Shown: positions 1 to 6,491, counted from the stretch's first letter. The stretch: DNA of 6,491 nucleotides from Ruminococcus sp. AF46-10NS (GCF_003474435.1 NZ_QRNF01000076.1:1-6491), one strand, 5' to 3'. A program made the numbers and translations. The notes: a model not told the origin generated them from the sequence alone.

Positions 1-1
1 G

Positions 2-90
2 AAACATATAAAAATATGAAAAAACATATTGACAAATTGTGTTTACATGGTAATAATATAATTACTTTAATAAAACATTTTATAAAACAT
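2..90 (+). repeat. Short AAACAT repeats and AT palindromes around the promoter
   Basis: AAACATAT occurs at 2-9 and again at 22-29, 20 bases apart, just upstream of and touching the -35 element. AAAACAT recurs downstream at 72-78 and 84-90, 12 bases apart. The downstream pair is interleaved with TAAAACATTTTA (71-82, imperfect palindrome) and TTTTATAAAA (78-87, perfect palindrome). They could be operator half-sites for a regulator encoded outside the window. They could equally be chance in very AT-rich DNA. Confidence 0.25.
29..57 (+). promoter_or_regulatory. Sigma-A-type promoter of the polyol/sugar operon
   Basis: A perfect -35 hexamer TTGACA lies at 29-34. After a 17-base spacer comes AATAAT at 52-57, a five-of-six match to the -10 consensus. 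A TG dinucleotide at 48-49 could act as an extended -10 for the overlapping TAATAA at 51-56. A perfect TATAAT at 57-62 is also present but would need a 22-base spacer, so it is less likely to pair with this -35. The leader to the first start codon would be about 60 bases and is very AT-rich. No convincing catabolite-repression (cre) site is visible. Confidence 0.7.
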
Positions 91-124
91 AAAATAAAAT
101 AACGTAAAAAGGGAGAAAACAATT

Positions 125-1153
125 ATGGTACAGCAGGTAATGACAAATCCAGGAGAAATTATTTTCAGAGAGGTTCCGGTTCCGGAAGTAAAGGAAAATC
201 AGGTGTTGGTAAAGATTATGAATATTGGTGTTTGTGGATCAGATATTCATGTTTATCATGGAAAACATCCGTTTACAAAATATCCGGTAACACAGGGACA
301 TGAGGTTTCCGGTGAGATTACAGAACTTGGAAAAAATGTCACAGAGTTTCATGTGGGACAGAAGGTGACGATAGAGCCTCAGGTATATTGTGGACATTGC
401 TATCCATGTCGTCATGGAAAGTATAATCTCTGTGAGGAATTAAAAGTAATGGGATTTCAGACGACAGGAACGGCATCTGAGTATTTTGCAGTGGATGTAT
501 CGAAAGTAACACCGATTCCAGAAGATATGTCCTATGAAGAAGGAGCTATGATCGAACCTCTTGCGGTGGCAGTTCATGGTGTAAAACAGATGGGCGATGT
601 GGCTGGCATGAATATTGCAGTCCTTGGCGCAGGACCGATCGGAAATCTCGTGGCACAGGCAGCAAAAGGAATGGGGGCAGCGAAAGTGATGATCACAGAT
701 ATCAGTGATCTTAGACTGGCAAAGGCAAAAGAATGTGGAATTGATGTGTGTGTGAATACAAAAAATAAAGACTTCGGTGAGGCAATGATCGAAGCATTTG
801 GACCGGATAAGGCAGATGTGATCTACGACTGTGCCGGAAACAATATCACAATGGGACAGGCAATTAAATATGCAAGAAAAGGAAGCACGATTGTACTGGT
901 GGCTGTTTTTGCAGGAATGGCAGAAGTAGATCTTGCAGTGGCAAATGACCACGAACTTGACATTAAGAGCACGATGATGTATCGCCATGATGATTACATA
1001 GATGGAATCAGACTGGTAAATGAGGGCAAAGTTCATTTGAAACCGCTCATCTCAAAGACATTTGCTTTTAAAGATTATCTGAAGGCGTACCAGTATATTG
1101 ATGATAACCGCGAGACAACGATGAAAGTAATTATCAACGTCAGTGAAAAGTAA
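125..1153 (+). CDS. Zinc-dependent sorbitol/polyol dehydrogenase-like MDR oxidoreductase
   Basis: A 342-residue medium-chain dehydrogenase/reductase, normal length for the family. It should oxidise a secondary alcohol of a polyol or sugar acid to a ketone with NAD, in the cytoplasm. Visible features: catalytic zinc ligands Cys37 (in GVCGSDIH), the His59-Glu60 pair (GHE) and Glu144 (IEP); a four-cysteine structural zinc site at Cys89, Cys92, Cys95 and Cys103; a Rossmann glycine motif GAGPIG at 168-173; and Asp192 after the second strand, which favours NAD over NADP. The ATG at 125 was chosen because GGGAG at 111-115 sits 9 bases before it; an internal Met at residue 6 has no better site. It is first in the operon, and the downstream fructokinase-like gene suggests the product is a ketose such as fructose from sorbitol. 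L-iditol, threitol or L-galactonate-type activities are equally compatible with the family. The gene is intact. Confidence 0.9.
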   Translation: MVQQVMTNPGEIIFREVPVPEVKENQVLVKIMNIGVCGSDIHVYHGKHPFTKYPVTQGHEVSGEITELGKNVTEFHVGQKVTIEPQVYCGHCYPCRHGKYNLCEELKVMGFQTTGTASEYFAVDVSKVTPIPEDMSYEEGAMIEPLAVAVHGVKQMGDVAGMNIAVLGAGPIGNLVAQAAKGMGAAKVMITDISDLRLAKAKECGIDVCVNTKNKDFGEAMIEAFGPDKADVIYDCAGNNITMGQAIKYARKGSTIVLVAVFAGMAEVDLAVANDHELDIKSTMMYRHDDYIDGIRLVNEGKVHLKPLISKTFAFKDYLKAYQYIDDNRETTMKVIINVSEK

Positions 1154-1157
1154 GGAG
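1152..1157 (+). promoter_or_regulatory. RBS that fixes the VOC start at 1163
   Basis: AAGGAG overlaps the stop codon of the dehydrogenase and lies 5 bases before ATG 1163. An in-frame GTG at 1157 begins inside this site and so is unlikely to be the start. The arrangement also implies translational coupling of the two genes. Confidence 0.75.
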
Positions 1158-1162
1158 TGCGT

Positions 1163-1555
1163 ATGGAAAATAAATATGGAATTGTCGGAGTTGCTCATAT
1201 CGGGCTTCCGACAAACGATTTGCAGAAAACAGTTGAGTTTTATAAGAGTCTTGGATTTGAAGTAATTATGCAGTCTTATAATGAAAAAGCAGGGGAAAAA
1301 GTGGCATTTTTACAGATAAAAAATTACTGTATAGAGACTTTTGAAAATGGGCAGGCGGCAATGTCAGACGGTGCATACCAACATGTTGCACTTGATGTGG
1401 AAGACATTGAAAGTATGTATCAGAAAATCTGCAATGAAAAATACACAATTATTACAGACGGAATCGAAGAACTACCATTTTGGGAAAATGGTGTGAAGTT
1501 TTTTATGATTAAGGGACCAAATGAGGAAAGAATAGAGTTCTGTCAGAAACTCTGA
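1163..1555 (+). CDS. VOC (glyoxalase-fold) metalloprotein
   Basis: A 130-residue single-unit protein of the vicinal oxygen chelate superfamily, made of two beta-alpha-beta-beta-beta modules. The first module opens with VAHIGLPTNDLQKTVEFY and the second with AYQHVALDVEDIESMYQ. The expected metal ligands are all present: His12, Glu58, His74 and Glu125, the last in the C-terminal strand ERIEFCQ. This His-Glu-His-Glu pattern is that of glyoxalase I and related metal-dependent lyases and isomerases, so a catalytic role is likely. The substrate cannot be read from sequence. It sits 9 bases after the dehydrogenase and 18 before the transporter, so it is part of the operon. It may act on a sugar intermediate (epimerase or isomerase) or remove a reactive dicarbonyl such as methylglyoxal. 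Both are inferences. Confidence 0.85.
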   Translation: MENKYGIVGVAHIGLPTNDLQKTVEFYKSLGFEVIMQSYNEKAGEKVAFLQIKNYCIETFENGQAAMSDGAYQHVALDVEDIESMYQKICNEKYTIITDGIEELPFWENGVKFFMIKGPNEERIEFCQKL

Positions 1556-1562
1556 TAAAAAT

Positions 1563-1568
1563 AGGAGG
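1563..1568 (+). promoter_or_regulatory. Strong RBS of the GPH symporter
   Basis: A perfect AGGAGG lies 5 bases before the ATG at 1574 and supports that start. It falls in the short gap after the VOC stop codon. Confidence 0.75.
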
Positions 1569-1573
1569 GACAT

Positions 1574-2937
1574 ATGGGAAGCGAAAACAAAAATGGAAAA
1601 GTACCGCTGATCAGTAAGATTGCATATGGGTTTGGTGATGTTGGATGTAATTTCAGCTGGATGTTCGTCAGTAATTTTCTGATGATATTTTATACAGACG
1701 TGTTCGGAATCAGTATGGCGGCTGTTTCAGCACTTATGCTTTTTTCAAGATTCTGGGATGCAATCAATGATCCAATCGTCGGGGGACTTACGGATAAAAC
1801 AAAATCGAGATGGGGACGGTACCGTCCATGGCTGTTAGTAGCGGCACCAATTACAGCGATTCTTCTTGTTATGACATTCTGGGCAAGACCCGACTGGCCG
1901 CAGAATGGAAAGATCATTTATATGGTAATTACATATTGTCTGCTGGTTTTGGGGTATACCTGTGTGAATATTCCGTATGGACCTTGTGTGGTGCTATGAC
2001 ACAGGATATTGATGAACGTGCAAAAATAAATACATCCCGTTCGGTTGCAGCGATGATTGCAATTGGTGTGTTAAATATTATCACAGTTCCACTGCTCAGC
2101 AAATTCGGCAGTCATAGTGCAAAGACAGGATATCTGACGGTTGCGGTCATATATGGATGTATTTTTACAGCCTGTCATTTCTTCTGCTTTGCGAAGACGA
2201 AAGAGGCAGTGATCACTCCGGAAAAAGAAAAAATTTCTGTAAAGGTTCAGTTGAAAGCAGTCATGCAGAATAGACCATATCTTCTTGCATTGGTAGGACA
2301 GATATTATTTGGATTTACATTATATGGTAGAAACGCAGATATTCTGTATTATTTTACATATGTGGAAGGGAATGCCTCCTACTACACAACTTATTCGATG
2401 TGCATCATTATTCCTTCTATCATCGGGGCAGCCTGTTTTCAACCAGTATTCCGCAAGTTGAATAACAAAGGAAGAACAGCATCTCTCTTTGCTTTATTTA
2501 CAGGAATTTCAATGTTGTCTATGTTTTTCTTCAATGCCAAAGAATCACCAGCTATTTTTTATGCATTATCTGGTCTCACACAGTTTTTTTTCTCTGGATT
2601 TAATACCGCAATCTATGCAATTATTCCAGACTGTGTGGAATATGGGGAGTGGAAAACCGGACTTAGAAATGATGGTTTTCAGTATGCATTTATTTCACTT
2701 GGAAATAAAATCGGAATGGCAGTTGGAACAGCACTTTTAGCAGGATTACTTGGAAAATATGGTTATATTGCAAATCAGACACAAAATGCAACTGTACTTT
2801 CAATTATGAAACATGCATTTACGACGATTCCAGGTGCACTTTGGATTGTGACTGCGGTTGTATTATTTTTCTACCGGTTAAATAAAAAACGTTATAACGA
2901 GATTGTGGAGGAACTGAAAAATGGAAGAAAAAGTTGA
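1574..2937 (+). pseudogene. GPH-family cation:sugar symporter, frameshifted near 1990
   Basis: With one base restored this is a 454-residue, about 12-helix MFS protein of the glycoside-pentoside-hexuronide:cation symporter family (MelB-like), the usual length. It would import a sugar or polyol with Na+ or H+ through the inner membrane. The N-terminal part reads AYGFGDVGCNFSW (residues 18-30), then WDAINDP (61-67), whose Asp62 and Asp66 match the cation-binding aspartates of MelB, then the loop GLTDKTKSRWGRYRPW (71-86). The C-terminal part keeps the family motif DCVEYGEWKTGLR before the last helices. The first frame stops with TGA at 1997-1999 after 141 residues, about four helices. The second frame continues the expected sequence as GAMTQDIDERAKIN. 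Restoring one G in the GG at 1990-1991 joins them. ATG 1996 overlaps the stop as ATGA, so a separate 313-residue C-terminal piece could in principle be made by reinitiation. The end overlaps the kinase gene by 17 bases. Confidence 0.85.
2907..2911 (+). promoter_or_regulatory. RBS of the PfkB kinase inside the symporter gene
   Basis: GGAGG lies 9 bases before ATG 2921, within the last codons of the transporter. It supports the 2921 start and the 17-base overlap, and suggests coupled translation. Confidence 0.65.
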
Positions 2938-3882
2938 TATCGTGGCATTGGGAGAATTGCTGATTGATTTTACGGAAGCAGGACACAGTCGGGATGGGAG
3001 GAAATTGTTCGAACAGAATCCCGGAGGTGCTCCGGCAAATCTTCTAACCGTTGCAAGCCACTTTGGGTATCACACATCTTTTGTTGGAAAAGTTGGAAAC
3101 GATATGCATGGTAAATTTTTAAAGAAGACATTGCAAAAGGAAGGAATCAATACAGATGCTATTGTTGAAGACCCGGGTTATTTTACAACGTTGGCATTTG
3201 TGGAAATCGGTGAAAATGGAGAACGAAATTTTTCTTTTGCAAGAAAACCGGGTGCAGATACACAGCTAAAAAAAGAAGAACTGGATCAGACATTAATTTC
3301 AGGTTGTAGAGTTTTTCATTTTGGATCATTATCGCTGACAGATGAACCGGCAGAAAGTACAACGATCGAAGCGGTAAAAATGGCAAAAGCAGCGGGTGTA
3401 CTTATTTCCTATGATCCAAATTACCGCCCGTCTCTTTGGAAGAGCAAAGAGTATGCAGTGAAAAAAATGAGATCTGTCATAGAATTGGTAGATGTCATGA
3501 AGGTATCGGATGAAGAGAGTACTCTGTTGACAGAGGCGAAAAGTTGTGAGCAGGCTGCAGACCAACTCCTTGCCATGGGACCAAAGCTGGTTGCTATTAC
3601 ATTGGGAGAACAGGGCGTTCTTATGGCAACAAAAGCAGAAAAGAAATCATCAAAGCATTTCAGACAAATGCGGTCGACACGACTGGGGCAGGTGATTCAT
3701 TCTGGGGAGGCGTATTATGCAGTATCCTTTCTATGAATAAGAATGTTGAAAAAATGGAATGGGAAGAAATCAAAAAGTGTGCTGTTTTGGGAAATGCAGT
3801 TGCTGGATTGTGTGTGCAAAAGAGAGGGGGAATCCCTGCGATTCCGACGAAAGAGGCGGTGTTTGAATTTATGCAGAAATAA
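2921..3882 (+). pseudogene. PfkB-family fructokinase-like sugar kinase, frameshifted near 3645
   Basis: With one base restored this is a 320-residue ribokinase-fold (PfkB) kinase, typical fructokinase length, which would phosphorylate a ketose with ATP in the cytoplasm. Visible motifs are GELLIDF (residues 11-17), the sugar-binding NPGGAPAN (33-40), FGSLSLTDEPA (134-144), DPNYRP (165-170), KVSDEE (194-199) and ITLGEQGV (226-233). These fit fructokinases better than ribokinases. The frame as written stops with TGA at 3734-3736. The true C-terminal part is in another frame and contains DTTGAGDSFWGG (Asp253 onward, with catalytic base Asp259 at 3694-3696), ending at TAA 3880-3882. Adding one A to the AAA at 3644-3646 restores everything. 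Because the break precedes the catalytic motif, the product as encoded (271 residues, last 29 out of frame) should be inactive. Its operon position suggests it phosphorylates the ketose made by the dehydrogenase. Confidence 0.87.
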
Positions 3883-3903
3883 TGAATGTATATGAACAAA
3901 CTC

Positions 3904-3930
3904 GGGGCTGTAAAAATTCCCCTATTTTTA
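3904..3930 (+). terminator. Weak terminator-like hairpin after the operon
   Basis: GGGG at 3904-3907 can pair with CCCC at 3919-3922, followed by TATTTTTA at 3923-3930. An alternative AT-only stem pairs TAAAAAT (3911-3917) with ATTTTTA (3924-3930) around a six-base loop. The site lies 21 bases after the kinase stop, the right place for an intrinsic terminator. Either stem alone is weak. Confidence 0.4.
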
Positions 3931-4000
3931 ATAATGATATAAGTAGGAAAACTTTCAAGATTGCTTCTGCCTGCATTTTTATGTAAATTACGAATAAGTT

Positions 4001-4230
4001 TTATTCCCTAGGTTCTTCTCTCCACGTACATAATGCCGTAAGCATTGGTATCAGAGATTTCCACTTTTCAGTAAGACTATGGTCATCTTTGTCATCATCC
4101 TTGTAATCAAGAAGATACCCATCGTATAGACGCTCCTTATCATTCAATTGACCATTAGTAAAAAAATCAGTAGCATAGAGCGTTAATGATTATTAGGATG
4201 AAAATACTTTCTACCAAAAGTGATAGTAAA
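4001..4230 (-). pseudogene. Possible C-terminal remnant of an unknown gene
   Basis: The minus strand encodes a protein-like stretch ending at TAA (4003-4001), with segments such as YATDFFTNGQLNDKERLYDG and LTEKWKSLIPMLTALCTWRE. The frame is closed upstream by TAA at 4192-4190 and has no start codon with a usable ribosome binding site. A neighbouring frame reads TFGRKYFHPNNH up to a TAA at 4185-4183. It would join smoothly if one T were restored in the CATTAACG sequence there. The composition (mixed charged and aromatic residues, no low-complexity bias apart from an Asp/Lys run) looks like real protein, but I do not recognise the family. It follows the NB-ARC gene on the same strand, after that gene's terminator-like hairpin. 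It could be the tail of a deleted gene. It could also be a chance open frame. Confidence 0.35.
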
Positions 4231-4234
4231 GCAA

Positions 4235-4255
4235 CGGCGGACAAATTGTCCGCCG
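4235..4255 (-). terminator. Perfect palindromic hairpin ending the NB-ARC gene
   Basis: A 21-base perfect inverted repeat, CGGCGGACAA on one side of a single A and its complement on the other, starts 5 bases after the restored stop codon of the NB-ARC gene. On the minus strand it is followed by TTGCTTT, a modest T-rich tail. The GC-rich stem in AT-rich surroundings, placed directly after a gene, fits an intrinsic terminator. A dyad-symmetric protein-binding site is the alternative. Confidence 0.65.
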
Positions 4256-4260
4256 CAAAA

Positions 4261-6491
4261 TTATGCCTGTTTTGTTAAAGAATTTGATATCTGTTGTCCA
4301 AGAAAGGAACCAACTTGTGGATATAACTCCTGAATCTCCTGATATTTTGCTTCAATCATTTCAGGCTCATCAGTCCAGATCTTTTCATATATTTTGAAAG
4401 CTTTTTTTTAATGTGTTTTGGCTTTTGAATGATTGGCGGTCATCAGATAAATGGTTCCAAGGGTTTCCTGAACTTTGGCATAATCCAGACAGTCATCAGA
4501 ATGGTATTCCTTGATGATACCGGATAATTTTTGCAATTCGGAGATCCCTCTTTCAGGTTCCTGCTGTTCTGTCAGGAACATTGCATAATTGGCAATCTGA
4601 GGTATGCTGTCATTTATATGAAGCAGGTTAAATTGGTCAAGCAGTAAGAAGCTTTTTTCCATGTGTTCTCTTGCAAGATCGGGATAACCGTTCATGCGGT
4701 AAAGTCCTCCGAGATTGGCATGAATGTTGGAAACAAGACGAGCGTTGTCAGCAGTGATAGTTTCTATCTGAGCAAGTGCATCTTTTTCCAGTTTTATTGC
4801 TTTTTCAGGTTTGGTTTCAAGGGCTGCCTGAAAATCTAGTAATAATGCCTGGTCAGAGTCGGTGCCAATGTTTTTTGTCTTTAATAGACATTTCAGTTCC
4901 TGAATGATTCCATTCATACCTTTGTGGTAGTTATAGTTATCCATGTATGGAAATGCATTTTCCAGAAAAAGCAGATACTTTGGTATATCATCCTTTTCAA
5001 TCAATTCTATGATATTTCCGATTGTTTGAAACAGTTTCTTGTAATAATCAACTTCCATTCCATGCATTAAACATATGTGCTGTAAAGAATCCAGTAATAT
5101 GTGGCAGCGAGTTACAGATGGTTTTGTCTCTGAAAGGGTGATTTCCTGAATCATCGGATGCAGAGAGAGAGTGCGACGTTTTGTTGTTTGGACAAAACCA
5201 GTCTCAATTAAATCGTTGATCTCATTTAGTGTGGGCAATTCCAGCCATTTGGCAAATATACGGGCAGAAATACCGGTAGAAGGAAGAAAGCACATATTAC
5301 ACATGATATCCTGCTGTTTAAGAGATAAAGTGTATAACGAAAACAGCGTATGGATATGACTGTAATAGGTGGCTTTGCTGCTTTGTCCATCTTTGATTAT
5401 TTTAATTTTATCTTCGTTATGGAAAGATGCTTTTTCCACCTGAAGTCTTGTTAATAACTGGTCTGGAGTTGAGATTCCATTTTCCAGAAGTTTTGCTGCC
5501 AGTTCCACGGCAAAAGTATGAGAGTGAACAGTTTCGATGATCTTTTCAACTGTTGGCCGGTACGTGTCTGCCTCTGAATAAAATACTGATGCCAGCTGGA
5601 AGAGAGCGTTCATATCCTCTATTTCTTTTAATGGCAGAGTACAGTATTCATCCAGTTTGCTTCTGGTTGTAAACAAAATCTGGCAGCGATATTTTAATAC
5701 TACTGACAGAAAGCTGTCCTGTGTCGCAGTGACATTAAAATTATCTATGATAAGCAGAGTATCGGATTTCAGGGAACGCAGGAAACGGTTATGCCTTTGA
5801 AACCGTTCCTGTTCAGTGCTTTCCGGAAGATCGTCAATAAAATCCATGTCAGTAATATCCTGATGAAGATTGCCGGTATATTCTACATAAAGGATATTGG
5901 TGTATTGCTTTATGTACCGCTTTGCCTAGGCTTTGGCAAGTTCACTTTTTTCGATTCCGGCGATTCCGCAAAGAAAAACATGACGGTTTTCCTCAAGCAT
6001 GGTATATAATTCTTCCAGTTCTTTATCTCTTCCGATAAAATGACGGCATGGTTTCGGAACCTCACTGTCCATAATATAATCCAGCACAATGGGGGATAAA
6101 GCGCCTCCGGCGAGCAGCTTCTGATTTTTGGTATTACGTTTGATGAATTGACGTTCCATGCCAAAAGAAATCAGTTTTGCAAGAAACAGCAGTCTTGAAT
6201 TGGCTGGTTTATATAAGGGAGTCAGATTTTTCTTTTTCGCATCTGAGATGCTGTCATCCTGAATGAATAAAGTGTAAATATCTTGTATAGCCATATTACA
6301 GTCAGACATCAGTGGAAGAAGATTCTGGTGGATGGTATGGGCTAATTTTTCCTGATTGGATGGCTTGGAATAGTAAGCGGAAATTTTAGGACTGATTTTA
6401 GCCTGACCAGTCATCCAGCGGCAAACCAGACCGTTGTCCATTGAAAAATCCTGATTTGCCGGATCATCCATAAAATCTTCAAATAATTCGT
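4261..6491 (-). pseudogene. STAND NTPase (NB-ARC-TPR), 5'-truncated by the window edge, two in-frame stops
   Basis: One continuous minus-strand frame runs from the right edge to TAA 4263-4261 (about 742 codons), broken only by TAG at 5928-5926 and TAA at 4410-4408. The frame is open to the edge, so the start probably lies outside; Met at 6471 lacks a clear ribosome binding site. Order: an N-terminal region of about 140 residues including GLVCRWMTGQAKISPKIS, which may be a helix-turn-helix; an NB-ARC entry (FIGRDKELEELY); a P-loop GIAGIEKS (5967-5944); Walker B LLIIDNF; the NB-ARC signature ILFTTRS; HTFAVELAAKLL; a winged-helix-like region with LHPMIQEIT in the MHD position; then TPR-like helical pairs (for example HANLGGLYRMNGYPDLAREH). 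The last 48 residues after TAA 4408 (KKAFKIYEKIW onward) complete a TPR. Such proteins use nucleotide switching to oligomerise on sensing a ligand, as regulators or defence sensors. Here Glu replaces the invariant Walker A Gly, so activity is doubtful. Confidence 0.8.

Larger units (their letters stand above)
3883..4260. other. Gene-poor junction between convergent units
   Basis: About 380 bases separate the stop of the forward operon from the stop of the reverse NB-ARC gene. The stretch contains no open frame with a credible start and ribosome binding site on either strand. It holds the weak forward hairpin at 3904-3930, a small inverted repeat GAATAA-GTT-TTATTC at 3992-4006, a possible minus-strand gene remnant (4001 to about 4230) and the strong hairpin at 4235-4255. 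I see no tRNA, transposase or CRISPR repeat in it. Confidence 0.6.

Noticed and set aside
440..1036. A long minus-strand open frame of 198 codons inside the dehydrogenase gene
   Set aside because: It is antisense to a clear, motif-rich dehydrogenase, has Cys/His-rich nonsense composition and no ribosome binding site.
1157..1162. GTG at 1157 as the start of the VOC gene
   Set aside because: It lies within the AAGGAG ribosome binding site; ATG 1163 is correctly spaced and begins the fold.
3638..3650. Programmed -1 frameshift in the kinase gene
   Set aside because: The bases around AAG AAA do not form an X XXY YYZ slippery heptamer and I see no downstream stimulatory hairpin; a simple deletion explains it better.
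3992..4006. GAATAA-GTT-TTATTC inverted repeat
   Set aside because: A six-base AT-rich stem in AT-rich DNA is too weak to call a terminator or operator on its own.
4075..4120. Minus-strand DYKDDDKD, close to the FLAG epitope DYKDDDDK
   Set aside because: One Asp short of FLAG, and the surrounding codons show no vector sequence or linker; treated as coincidence within the remnant.
4408..5928. Genetic-code reassignment of TAA/TAG to a sense codon
   Set aside because: The dehydrogenase and the restored kinase use TAA as their normal stop, so global reassignment is not supported; suppression of single codons remains only a remote option.
5910..6164. Small open frames overlapping the NB-ARC gene on both strands (5910-6164 minus, 5791-6009 plus, 5171-5359 plus)
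   Set aside because: They are out of frame with a protein that carries recognisable NB-ARC motifs and show no features of their own.

Overview
The window looks like chromosomal DNA from a low-GC Gram-positive gut anaerobe. Lachnospiraceae or a near relative is my best inference, from the AT-rich intergenic DNA, the strong AGGAGG-type ribosome binding sites and the general look of the proteins. No database search was possible.

Layout. Positions 29-3882 (+) hold a compact four-gene sugar or polyol operon behind a good sigma-A-type promoter. The genes are a zinc-dependent polyol/sugar dehydrogenase (125-1153), a small VOC (glyoxalase-fold) protein (1163-1555), a GPH-family cation:sugar symporter (1574-2937) and a PfkB fructokinase-like kinase (2921-3882). 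Ribosome binding sites are strong and gaps are short; the transporter and kinase genes overlap. The simplest reading is uptake of a polyol or sugar, oxidation to a ketose such as fructose, then phosphorylation into glycolysis. The substrate and the role of the VOC protein are not settled by the sequence. Positions 3883-4260 carry no intact gene, only a weak terminator-like hairpin, a possible minus-strand gene remnant and a strong palindromic hairpin. From 4261 to the right edge (-) lies one long gene for a STAND-type NTPase (N-terminal region, NB-ARC, winged-helix-like region, TPR repeats). It ends at the hairpin and starts outside the window.

The striking property is the number of lesions. 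The symporter and the kinase each carry an apparent one-base deletion, and the possible remnant is best read with a third. The NB-ARC gene has a TAG and a TAA in an otherwise continuous frame, plus a Glu in place of the invariant Walker A Gly. Coding quality on both sides of each lesion is good, so these are either very recent inactivations or errors in the sequence. As written, only the dehydrogenase and the VOC protein are intact. The most interesting biology is the HTH?-NB-ARC-TPR protein, an architecture class that includes signal-sensing regulators and phage-defence proteins. Here it appears disabled.
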